From a virus: a stretch of DNA of 20,107 nucleotides. The stretch spans positions 1 to 20,107 of IMG/VR virus record IMGVR_UViG_3300037961_004808, one strand, 5' to 3'. The notes beneath the pieces were generated by a model that was given only the letters and a program-made list of their open reading frames with translations, was not told where the DNA came from and did no database searches. The position numbers and the translations under genes are program-made. Below are positions 8,464 through 15,313 of this stretch, piece after piece. Position 1 is the stretch's first letter. The number at the start of each line of letters is the position of its first letter.

Positions 8464-9509
8464 AATTCATCAGTGCCAGTAACAGTACTGAATTCAAGAC
8501 CATCTGCATCAAAGAAAGATCTGGTCTCCGTGAATCCAAAGGTATCGCCGTAATCAATAAGATCCGAATCAGATTTATTTACCAGATCGATACTATCTCC
8601 ACTTGCGTGTGAATCAATACTGGTGCCAAACTGTCCACGGTTGACGATCAAGTCGTTACCGGAGATCTCTTTGATCTTCATAACTTCACTGTTGATTTGG
8701 ATAAATCCACCAACAGTGAAGGAAGATCCTGATGTAACTTTTACGAGAGTTTGCTTTGTGGTGAGGGTGGCAGCAAGAGATCCTGTGCCATCATCATTAT
8801 AATCTTTGGCGGCTTGTGGAACAACAGTGTACCGTTGCTCCCTTGGAGCGCGGATAGCGGTAGAGTAATCGATTTGAACTTTTTTGATAATTCCATTTTC
8901 GTCCGTAGGTACTTCTTGATAAAAGTAAGTTTTTGCTACGAAATCTAGATCATATTGGATGAATCTACGAGTTGAAAAATCACCCTCATACTCATCAGTA
9001 AACGATACGTTTGTTAGAGTAAAGGGAATATCTCTCTTCTCTTCCACACCCTCCAGCATGTTCACTGTCACGCTGTAAGCGGGTTGGAAGAATGGTAAAA
9101 TTTGTTCTATAATTTGCAAGGCATCGTCTTGCAACTTGGTTGCAAAACTGAGTCTGAATCCCACATCATATGGGACAGGTAGAAACATTTTTTTGATCTT
9201 CGTCTTTTGAGACGGAGATTTCATAGTAAATTTTTGAATAGGTGATGCTTTCCTGGTAGCATCGTAAGTATATGAAGACAACTCAAATGATAAGCGAGGC
9301 AAAGAGATCGCTACATTGTCATCAAAGTTTGATTGTTGTTCAATGCGTGCAAGGAACCTTTGAATAGGTCCGTATGCAATGGGGACTTTGATCTGACTAA
9401 TAGACTTACCATCACTAGCATACTTCTTGATAGTGATGTTATTGAACAGAGTACCGAATGCGATTACGGTCTTCCGAATAGTCTCATTGTAAAAATAATT
9501 ACCAATCAT
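8460..9509 (-). CDS. 15: Tail sheath stabiliser / tail completion protein gp15
   Basis: This 349-residue protein makes the hexameric ring that caps the finished tail and joins it to the neck. The N-terminal MIGNYFYNETIRKTVIAFGT, the segment YGPIQRFLARIEQQ (46-59), and PVPYDVGFRLSFATKLQDDA (111-130) are typical of T4-type gp15. T4 gp15 has 272 residues. The extra length is C-terminal: residues about 254-310 form a separate beta module (SFTVGGFIQINSEVMKIKEI, 263-282, followed by LIVNRGQFGTSIDSHASGD, 287-305). I recognise this pattern from fibre-type proteins of cyanophages. The start codon overlaps the gene 14 stop by one base (TAATG). Confidence 0.93.
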   Translation of the reverse strand: MIGNYFYNETIRKTVIAFGTLFNNITIKKYASDGKSISQIKVPIAYGPIQRFLARIEQQSNFDDNVAISLPRLSFELSSYTYDATRKASPIQKFTMKSPSQKTKIKKMFLPVPYDVGFRLSFATKLQDDALQIIEQILPFFQPAYSVTVNMLEGVEEKRDIPFTLTNVSFTDEYEGDFSTRRFIQYDLDFVAKTYFYQEVPTDENGIIKKVQIDYSTAIRAPREQRYTVVPQAAKDYNDDGTGSLAATLTTKQTLVKVTSGSSFTVGGFIQINSEVMKIKEISGNDLIVNRGQFGTSIDSHASGDSIDLVNKSDSDLIDYGDTFGFTETRSFFDADGLEFSTVTGTDEL

Positions 9510-10885
9510 TATACTTCACCAAATGGATTTTTCTCTGTAAAGTCTAAAATACCGTCTGCTTCAATCTCAATCACGTCACCAGTGTTGAACTCTTCTTCGG
9601 TATCATCATAGTCAATAGTATTTAGACGATATGCAGAACCTTCATTGTCAACGATTAGTTCGCCGATTTGGAAGTCGTTACTAATATTACGTGCTGTCAG
9701 GGTCAAAGTGGAAGCATTCCAAGAGGTTACAAACGCTGTGCTGAGAGAAGACTGACCGGTAATAACTTCTCCATAAGAGAATGTTCCGACCCCAACAGTT
9801 CCAGCAGCAGAGACTTGAATAGTGGGAGCACTGGTGTAACCACTACCAGCATCAGTAATCCGAATAGATTCAAGGTTTCCATTGTTTCCAAGTACACCAT
9901 AACCTTGAGCGGTGTGACCTGCTCCGGGAGGTGCGGAGAAGGTAATCGTGGGAGGAACAACATACTCACCACCACCAGAGGTGATCGTAACAACACCAAC
10001 ACCACCTGTAGTGGAGATGGCAACTTGTGCAGCACCACCAATACCCTTACCATCTTCAGGAAGGAATTGGATGGAGGGGGTGCTTGTGTAACCAGAACCA
10101 GGATTAGTGATATAGAGTTGACTAATTCTGCGGCGTCTGAATCCTGACGTTTCACTAGTAATTGCAACAACAGTTGCTGTCGTTCCGCCAGCTTGAGGAG
10201 GAGCAATCTTGACTGGAGGATCAGCAGTCCATCCAGTACCACCGTCCAGCAATTTGATGTAACGGATGCCTGTTTGGACACTAGTAATTGCAGTTGCGGT
10301 ATTGCCGACCGAGACCAGTCTCAAGGTAGCGTTGTAACCAGCAGTCCTGAAATCGTCATCTACGACAGTGATTCCAGTATCAATAACCTCATCTTCATAC
10401 TCGAACGGTTCACACGTTAGAGTATATGAATAGTTCTTCCGCAGTTGATAGAAGTTGCTTACATCATCAACATACTTGATCTCTAGCAGAAGATCTCTGT
10501 ATGGGAAATATAAAAGATCGCCTTCTAGAGGACGAGTAGGATCGTTTGATAAACCAGTTCTTCCTGCAATCAGCGGGGTAATGTAGTTTGTATACCTATC
10601 CTGAGAGATGACAATCTTCATCTCTGCGGTGGTTCTCACACCAAATTTTGTAAGCAGATTATATCCAGAATCAAATCCTTCATATGATTCGATATAACCT
10701 TCAATCGGGAAGGAGTTCTTGAACTCAGAACTCGTGACCTCCCGCATCACATTCTTTATATTTACAAAAGTTCTAGGCAGGTAAACGAACTCTACCCCAT
10801 ACATTTGGATCTGTTCGTTGATTAGATCCTGTACAAGATTTTGTTCACCTACTGTGCCTTGCTGAAAGAAGGGGTTTAGTGCCAT
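9509..10885 (-). CDS. 14: Neck protein gp14 with an inserted repeat region
   Basis: This 458-residue head-completion protein acts with gp13 to form the neck that seals the filled head and receives the tail. Residues 1 to about 195 (starting MALNPFFQQGTVGEQNLVQD) and the last 20 residues (ILDFTEKNPFGEV at the end) look like the conserved family core. T4 gp14 has only 256 residues. The difference is a Gly/Thr/Ser/Val-rich insert at about 200-430. It holds four copies of an I-x-I-x-x-x-G-x-G-Y-T-x-x-P-x-I-like motif (208-229, 254-275, 297-318, 338-358) and then a segment with YGEVITGQSSLSTAFVTSW (371-389). The repeats look like short beta-strands of an exposed decoration. The start overlaps the gene 13 stop by one base (TAATG). 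Confidence 0.93.
   Translation of the reverse strand: MALNPFFQQGTVGEQNLVQDLINEQIQMYGVEFVYLPRTFVNIKNVMREVTSSEFKNSFPIEGYIESYEGFDSGYNLLTKFGVRTTAEMKIVISQDRYTNYITPLIAGRTGLSNDPTRPLEGDLLYFPYRDLLLEIKYVDDVSNFYQLRKNYSYTLTCEPFEYEDEVIDTGITVVDDDFRTAGYNATLRLVSVGNTATAITSVQTGIRYIKLLDGGTGWTADPPVKIAPPQAGGTTATVVAITSETSGFRRRRISQLYITNPGSGYTSTPSIQFLPEDGKGIGGAAQVAISTTGGVGVVTITSGGGEYVVPPTITFSAPPGAGHTAQGYGVLGNNGNLESIRITDAGSGYTSAPTIQVSAAGTVGVGTFSYGEVITGQSSLSTAFVTSWNASTLTLTARNISNDFQIGELIVDNEGSAYRLNTIDYDDTEEEFNTGDVIEIEADGILDFTEKNPFGEV
9596..10290 (-). repeat. Beta-repeat insert inside gp14
   Basis: The region encodes residues about 200-430 of gp14. Four degenerate repeats of about 41-46 residues carry variants of GSGYTSTPSIQF, for example GTGWTADPPVKI, GSGYTSTPSIQF, GGEYVVPPTITF and GSGYTSAPTIQV. 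Repeats are clear at protein level and diverged at DNA level. Confidence 0.75.
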
Positions 10886-11730
10886 TATCCAATCAGGTCA
10901 AGAGGAGGAAGTTCATACTCATATGTCATCCTCTCCTCAAGTTTCTCAATCTCACCAAGGGCATCTTCATAGATTTGTCTGCCGTTGAGTTCAACCCCAC
11001 CAGGCAATTTGACACCTTGGAACTTGATCAAGTTCATACCCCACTGCTTTTTACACAATGCAGTGAAGTATTTTTTCAAGAAAGGATCATTATATACTTT
11101 GTTATAGTCATTCGGATTTAGAACCCTATAACAACGAATAATCAAATAGTCACCCGCTTGCATGCTAGAGTAATCTACATCTAGGTACAAACGATTCTGA
11201 CGACGGTTGAATCGAATCTGTTTATCTGGATGCAGGATATGGTCCAGATCTTCCAAGTATCTCTTGGTCATCGTGTACCCAAGCAGTTCCATTGAACTGA
11301 AGAAGTACACATCATTCAACATCATTTGATAGTTGATGTTGAACATGTTCGTCGAGATCAGACGATTGTCCAGTTTGAAAACTCTTTCAATCCCAATAAC
11401 AGCGTCAGGAATCTGGATGAAATTCTGGTTCTCCTCATAACTAAAGGTGGTAGTGCCAATTCCAGTAATAGTTGCACTAGCGGTGGTGGTAGTGATACCA
11501 GTCCCTTTATCGTTTCCTTTAGCTTGGATTGCATCAAGAAAATCCTGAGTGACCTGATGTTTCAGATACATCAATTCTACGCCATCCATGTGGCGATTTT
11601 GATAAATCTGAATGGCATCATCCATCAGATCTTCAATTTGCTCATCAGCAACATTGATTTCAAGAACCGGAGCACCCAGTTGCCTTTTGGCGTAGTTGAC
11701 TAACTCCTGTCTTGTAGATGGGTTCGCCAT
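10885..11730 (-). CDS. 13: Neck protein gp13
   Basis: This 281-residue head-completion protein binds the portal side of the neck and works with gp14. The start MANPSTRQELVNYAKRQLGA and the next helix (VADEQIEDLMDDAIQIYQNR, about 27-46) are the typical T4-type gp13 N-terminus. The C-terminal half has YLIIRCYRVLNPNDYNKVYN and ends with a helix and a Leu/Pro tail. T4 gp13 has 309 residues, so the length is normal. A Thr-rich piece (GTGITTTTASATITG, about 97-111) may be a flexible loop. A CATAAATA late promoter lies 19 bases before the ATG. The gene heads a run of four (13-14-15-16) with overlapping stop/start codons, giving coupled, balanced production of neck, tail-cap and packaging proteins. 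Confidence 0.95.
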   Translation of the reverse strand: MANPSTRQELVNYAKRQLGAPVLEINVADEQIEDLMDDAIQIYQNRHMDGVELMYLKHQVTQDFLDAIQAKGNDKGTGITTTTASATITGIGTTTFSYEENQNFIQIPDAVIGIERVFKLDNRLISTNMFNINYQMMLNDVYFFSSMELLGYTMTKRYLEDLDHILHPDKQIRFNRRQNRLYLDVDYSSMQAGDYLIIRCYRVLNPNDYNKVYNDPFLKKYFTALCKKQWGMNLIKFQGVKLPGGVELNGRQIYEDALGEIEKLEERMTYEYELPPLDLIG

Positions 11731-11748
11731 TTATTCAAGACTTTCTTT

Positions 11749-11756
11749 TATTTATG
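11749..11756 (-). promoter_or_regulatory. Late promoter CATAAATA before gene 13
   Basis: The minus strand reads CATAAATA. It is fused to the end of the upstream virion-protein gene, whose last codons read TCA TAA ATA. It lies 19 bases before the gene 13 ATG and is the likely promoter of the 13-14-15-16 cluster. Confidence 0.75.
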
Positions 11757-13077
11757 AACGTCTTACGACAACATCTAACTCGTCACCTACATCTAGACCG
11801 GTTACGGGGTTGATAATTGTGATAGCGGGACTGCCAATAGTCCAATCAGCAGTCCTTTGCAATAATATACCATTCATGTATACTTCCATATTATCAGCAG
11901 ATGTGTCAGAGTTTGATGGGGCAAATGAAGTTTGACCTTGAGCAGCAGTTAGTTGGTCCTCAGCTTGATCTGAACAGATATCAATCTCATCTCCAACATT
12001 AGCGGCTTCTACTAAGATCACAGAAGCAGATGCTTGATAGTCAATATCTTTTCGGAGTCTGACTCCATTTAGAAAAACTCTATAGTTCTTAGAAGCAGAA
12101 AGGTTACCAGCAAGAGTAAAGGTTGTTTGATTCTGAGTAGATGTAAAATATTCTTCTTCAAAGGTATGCCCAAAATAGACACTAATCTGTACGTTGTCAC
12201 CTGCGGTAAGACCATTAGCAAAGGTTACCGTTGAGGGTGCTGATAATTGATAATCATGACTGGCACCTACTCTTTGTTTGACACCATTGACACTCACCTG
12301 CACCGAGAATGCAGTTGCCTGCTCTCCGTCATCAAACACATTGGGGGCAGTGAACGAAGTCTGTCCTTGGGATGCTTCGATATTAGCTACACTCATTGTG
12401 GTAGCGCCACCTACAGCACCTCCTCCACCACCTGACAGTGTTTTGAATGATAAGGAACCATTTCCATCAGTAACAAGTGCCTGATCTTCACTCCCGTCAG
12501 TTGATGGGAATGTAAACCCTGCAATGGTACTAATACCAGTAGAGTTTATGTTGCCAGAAAGACCATGGCCAGTTATATCCAGACCAAAACAGGTTACGAT
12601 TCCTGATAGGTTTGCACCTGCTCCAGTAAGACCTGCATTATGAACAAAAGTATTACCTACATTATATCCAGTTGAGTGAACAAATACTCCATTGCCACCA
12701 ACCTGCAATCCAGTGGTAAGTACTGTTGTACCTGCACCAACATTTATGCTGTCGTCATTGAGGGTTACACTACCGCTTCCTACGGTTAGAACACCAACAA
12801 CCCGACCATTTCCTCTAACTAAAAATTGAGTTTGTGCTGCACCAACTACAACAGTCTGGTCTCCGAAAGTACCAATACCAGACGATAGTACGTGCTCAGT
12901 TGATATACCAACTTCTCGTACAGTAACACCGGCACCAACACCATCTTGTCCTGCGGCGATAAAGACTTTACCGTCCGTGGTATTGATTGCAAATTCCCCT
13001 AAAGATATTGAATCTGGGTAATGGGGAACCTTACCCGCGATACTAGATCGCTTGACTTTTATTTGAGGAGCTGCCAT
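11752..13077 (-). CDS. Tail-fibre-like virion protein with three repeated adhesion-type modules
   Basis: This is a 441-residue protein. Residues 5-45 (IKVKRSSIAGKVPHYPDSIS, then LGEFAINTTDGKVFIAAGQD) are a motif common at the N-terminus of phage tail-fibre proteins, where the fibre attaches to the tail. Residues 55-225 are Gly/Thr/Val-rich beta-helix-like repeats with many IGTF/VGAG turns and a GGGGG linker at 216-220. Residues 236-302, 313-368 and 378-439 are three tandem modules. Each has a QGQTSF/QNQTTF start, a central VNGV/LNGVRL strand and a GDELDV-type end. The same module occurs once in the long fibre protein at the right of the window. No catalytic motif is seen. A late promoter lies 51 bases upstream. 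It is probably a structural or receptor-binding virion protein; the exact part is unknown. Confidence 0.85.
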   Translation of the reverse strand: MAAPQIKVKRSSIAGKVPHYPDSISLGEFAINTTDGKVFIAAGQDGVGAGVTVREVGISTEHVLSSGIGTFGDQTVVVGAAQTQFLVRGNGRVVGVLTVGSGSVTLNDDSINVGAGTTVLTTGLQVGGNGVFVHSTGYNVGNTFVHNAGLTGAGANLSGIVTCFGLDITGHGLSGNINSTGISTIAGFTFPSTDGSEDQALVTDGNGSLSFKTLSGGGGGAVGGATTMSVANIEASQGQTSFTAPNVFDDGEQATAFSVQVSVNGVKQRVGASHDYQLSAPSTVTFANGLTAGDNVQISVYFGHTFEEEYFTSTQNQTTFTLAGNLSASKNYRVFLNGVRLRKDIDYQASASVILVEAANVGDEIDICSDQAEDQLTAAQGQTSFAPSNSDTSADNMEVYMNGILLQRTADWTIGSPAITIINPVTGLDVGDELDVVVRRS

Positions 13078-13104
13078 TTATATCGGTGCTATGTAGCATC
13101 AATG

Positions 13105-13120
13105 AGTGGTATATACCACT
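13105..13120. promoter_or_regulatory. Perfect 16-bp palindrome in the divergent control region
   Basis: The sequence AGTGGTATATACCACT is its own reverse complement. It lies between the minus-strand late promoter (13128-13135) and the virion-protein ATG, so it would be in that gene's 5' leader. It is also just upstream of the plus-strand -10 box at 13139. It could be an operator for a dimeric repressor or an RNA hairpin. Only the palindrome itself is certain. Confidence 0.55.
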
Positions 13121-13127
13121 GTCACAA

Positions 13128-13135
13128 TATTTATG
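13128..13135 (-). promoter_or_regulatory. Late promoter CATAAATA before the 441-residue virion protein
   Basis: The minus strand reads CATAAATA in the divergent intergenic region, 51 bases before the ATG at 13077. It is one of the three best NATAAATA matches that lie outside coding sequence here. Confidence 0.75.
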
Positions 13136-13138
13136 TGT

Positions 13139-13144
13139 TATAAT
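13139..13144 (+). promoter_or_regulatory. Sigma70-type -10 box TATAAT for the plus-strand island
   Basis: A perfect TATAAT on the plus strand lies 22 bases before the ATG at 13167. No good -35 is visible at the usual spacing; the nearest candidate is CTGTCA at 13119-13124, only 14 bases away. It may be a host-polymerase (early or middle) promoter for the island. Confidence 0.5.
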
Positions 13145-13166
13145 TAGTTTGGGATTACGATATTAC

Positions 13167-13835
13167 ATGAAGACTCTCTGTGTACTTATTGGACCTCAAG
13201 GATCGGGCAACCATCTGTGGTCAAAAATCTTCTCGTTACATGAAGAAGTCTTTGGGTGGAAAACGCTGCTCGATAATTATTGGGAAGCACACCGATTATC
13301 CGAACCCTTCGCAGAGTATTGGAAAGACCCTGATACCTTGCGAACCTTTGATTGGTCTCAAAGTGAATATTTCTTTACATCAGTTAGCATCCCCCTCGGC
13401 ATAAAATCTCAAGGGACCTTACGTTGTCCAAACGTCGTGCAGTTTTGCACTGTCGCCGAGAGTATGGGGATCAATGTCAAAGTGCTCGTCTTAGGACGAG
13501 ATAAAAATATTCTAAATCATCAACAGTCACGCATACGTGAGCAAGATACCCTACATTATTTCTTAGATCAATTACAAAAAATCAAAAACCCAACATATCT
13601 TAGTTACGAACTTTTGTATCTTTACAGGAGAGAGTATCTAAAATCATTAGATGTTGGTATTCCTATTGCTTGGTATGATCCAAGAGTTCAAAAGATTTTA
13701 GAAATTGATGCTAACCAAAAATACATTTCTTATGTAAAATCTAGTCCTCTAGATGATTGCAATAGGACAGGAGTTCCTTCTAAATGGAACCCCAATAAAA
13801 CATATGTAGATCTTGATAGAGACCTGTGCTGCTAA
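13167..13835 (+). CDS. P-loop / sulfotransferase-like protein, copy 1
   Basis: This is a 222-residue protein. An N-terminal strand leads into GPQGSGNHLW (9-18), a phosphate-binding loop of the kind seen in sulfotransferase-like P-loop proteins. It is followed by GW at 30-31, NYW at 37-39 and EPFAEYW (46-52). A central LVLGRDKN (107-114) would be the second nucleotide-binding strand with the Arg typical of PAPS-binding enzymes. DANQKYIS lies near the end. The substrate is unknown, and a nucleoside-kinase-type ATPase is an alternative. I chose the ATG at 13167, because an upstream GTG (13086) would add 27 residues read through the palindrome and promoter, and the paralogue aligns from about residue 2. 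Its stop overlaps the next ATG by one base (TAATG). It is clearly AT-richer than the structural genes. Confidence 0.8.
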   Translation: MKTLCVLIGPQGSGNHLWSKIFSLHEEVFGWKTLLDNYWEAHRLSEPFAEYWKDPDTLRTFDWSQSEYFFTSVSIPLGIKSQGTLRCPNVVQFCTVAESMGINVKVLVLGRDKNILNHQQSRIREQDTLHYFLDQLQKIKNPTYLSYELLYLYRREYLKSLDVGIPIAWYDPRVQKILEIDANQKYISYVKSSPLDDCNRTGVPSKWNPNKTYVDLDRDLCC

Positions 13836-14017
13836 TGGGCAAATATGATTTTGGTGGAAGGTCAGTAGAACCTTGTAACTTGTTACTTCTTATTAGTGAC
13901 CTAGAAGGAACCTACCAAAATCTCAAGTATATGGGATTTGGGGAAGATATGAATATCATTGATGAAATGAAAAAGAAATACTATAAACTCTACTTTCAAA
14001 GTCTAAAGAAAAAATGA
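13835..14017 (+). CDS. Small unknown protein, 60 residues
   Basis: It starts MGKYDFGGRSVEPCNLLLLI and ends in a strongly basic, Tyr/Lys-rich helix. No signal peptide or convincing membrane segment is seen, and the hydrophobic LLLLI is too short. I prefer the ATG at 13835, which overlaps the upstream TAA by one base, over the in-frame GTG at 13826. The stop overlaps the next gene's start (ATGATG context). This tight packing on both sides is the main reason to believe the gene is real. Family and function are not recognised. Confidence 0.55.
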   Translation: MGKYDFGGRSVEPCNLLLLISDLEGTYQNLKYMGFGEDMNIIDEMKKKYYKLYFQSLKKK

Positions 14018-14625
14018 TGTTATTCAGTGGGTGTTCATTTACCTATGGTGCCGAACTAATAGATCGAGATAACGAAAGATTTTCTTCACATTTTCATTCT
14101 CACAACATCGGTGAATGTGGTCTATGTAATGATGCTATTGTTAGAAATACTATATCTGAAATAGAATCAAACCCAGGAAAATATGATACTGTTGTAGTTC
14201 AGTTTACCCTACACACTAGAACCGAGGTTCCTCTTCAAGACGGGTATCTTCCCATCACACCTCAAAATCTAAAACTTGAATCCCGTAGGGTAAAGCGATG
14301 GAAATTTGCAAAAGCAATATACAATAATGAATTGTGGACTATGCATATTGGTAAGGAAAATATGCATAAGAATATATTTTTTATGCAGACATTCCTTAGA
14401 ATGAAAGGATTGAAATATGTATTTCTAAGTATTGACGGACATAATCCAAAACATAATCATTTCACAGACTCGTGTTGGAAAAATATGATAGATAGTCCAA
14501 TCATCAATATCCATGATATAATTGGATTTAGATGTGACCATCCACAATATTATGATGGTTACGGGGGTCACCCCAATTCACTAGGTCACCGAGTCATCGC
14601 TAATGCAATCAAAGAAAGACTATGA
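14014..14625 (+). CDS. SGNH/GDSL hydrolase-like protein
   Basis: This is a 203-residue protein. Block I is GCSFTYG (6-12), placing the nucleophile Ser at S8. A NIGECGLCND region (31-40) supplies the Gly/Asn of block II. VVVQFTL (60-66) fits a block III strand. GGHPNSLGHRVIANAI (184-199) is the block V histidine motif. SGNH enzymes are esterases, acyl-hydrolases or deacetylases acting on sugars and lipids. The Asp normally two or three residues before the catalytic His is missing (Y183, G184 and G185 precede H186; the nearest is D181), so the triad may be altered. Either Met (14014 or 14017) could start it. It sits between two related P-loop genes and overlaps both neighbours. Its DNA is very AT-rich. 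Confidence 0.75.
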   Translation: MMLFSGCSFTYGAELIDRDNERFSSHFHSHNIGECGLCNDAIVRNTISEIESNPGKYDTVVVQFTLHTRTEVPLQDGYLPITPQNLKLESRRVKRWKFAKAIYNNELWTMHIGKENMHKNIFFMQTFLRMKGLKYVFLSIDGHNPKHNHFTDSCWKNMIDSPIINIHDIIGFRCDHPQYYDGYGGHPNSLGHRVIANAIKERL

Positions 14626-15313
14626 CGGTCCATTGTATGCACCATGGTCTAGTGTAGTAAAAGGAAGGCGACAAAGAAACAAAAAATTGCTTATCGTTAC
14701 TGGTCCACAAGGATCTGGTAATCATTTGTTTGCTAGGGTGTTTAGTCAGCATCCAGATGTTATTGGTTGGGAAAAACTAAAAACAAATTATTGGGTTCCC
14801 TCTGATGAAGAACCCTTTGCTGAGTATTGGGTAAACCCAGACCTTCTAGAATTTCCTGATGGAGATTATTTTCTAGCAAATGTAAGCGTCCCATTCTTTT
14901 ATGATGGAGTAAGACAGACACCAAAAATTTCACAGGTATGTCATCAAGCATTACATCTTGGCGTTCAACCTATCGTTGCAATCATTACTAGAGATCAAAA
15001 TATCAACGCTGTACAACAAAAAAGAGTCGGTGGGGAAGTTACCCTACCGACTGCCATGGAGTATTACAAGCATATTATCAATGACGAGTGGATTGAAACT
15101 CACTTCTTGTCACATGAATCCTTTTTCCTTTGGGGAGAAAATTATATCAAGTACGTTGCGGAGATGATCAACTTCCCTGTAACGACCAAAGGCATCGACC
15201 AGTATATAACCAGCGATGCCAATGGAAAGTATGTAAGTGCCATCGACCATCACTGGTTAGATGACACTATTAGGGAAGGTCGCAAACCGTTCAAACAACG
15301 GCGAGCGGAGTAG
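14603..15313 (+). CDS. P-loop / sulfotransferase-like protein, copy 2
   Basis: This 236-residue protein is clearly related to the island's first gene. It has TGPQGSGNHLF (33-43), GW (55-56), NYW (62-64), EPFAEYW (70-76), the central IITRDQNI (127-134) and DANGKYVS near the end. It has an extra basic N-terminal segment of about 28 residues (MQSKKDYDGPLYAPWSSVVK and RRQRNKK). The start at 14603 overlaps the SGNH gene by 23 bases. I keep it because no other in-frame ATG precedes the P-loop. The PAPS-like phosphate loop and distal Arg suggest transfer of a sulfuryl or phosphoryl group to an unknown acceptor. The 3' end overlaps the convergent di-iron gene by 23 bases. Confidence 0.8.
   Translation: MQSKKDYDGPLYAPWSSVVKGRRQRNKKLLIVTGPQGSGNHLFARVFSQHPDVIGWEKLKTNYWVPSDEEPFAEYWVNPDLLEFPDGDYFLANVSVPFFYDGVRQTPKISQVCHQALHLGVQPIVAIITRDQNINAVQQKRVGGEVTLPTAMEYYKHIINDEWIETHFLSHESFFLWGENYIKYVAEMINFPVTTKGIDQYITSDANGKYVSAIDHHWLDDTIREGRKPFKQRRAE

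Noticed and set aside
9596-10290. Repeats read as a possible CRISPR array or DNA-level satellite
   Set aside because: The repetition is at protein level inside an intact gp14 frame, with diverged DNA and no constant repeat or spacers.
13082-13089. TATAAAT-like sequence next to the 441-residue protein's ATG
   Set aside because: It sits too close to the start codon to produce a leader. The CATAAATA at 13128-13135 is better placed.
13086-13166. GTG-initiated 27-residue extension of the first island gene
   Set aside because: It would read through the palindrome and the TATAAT box, and the paralogue shows no matching segment. The ATG at 13167 is preferred.
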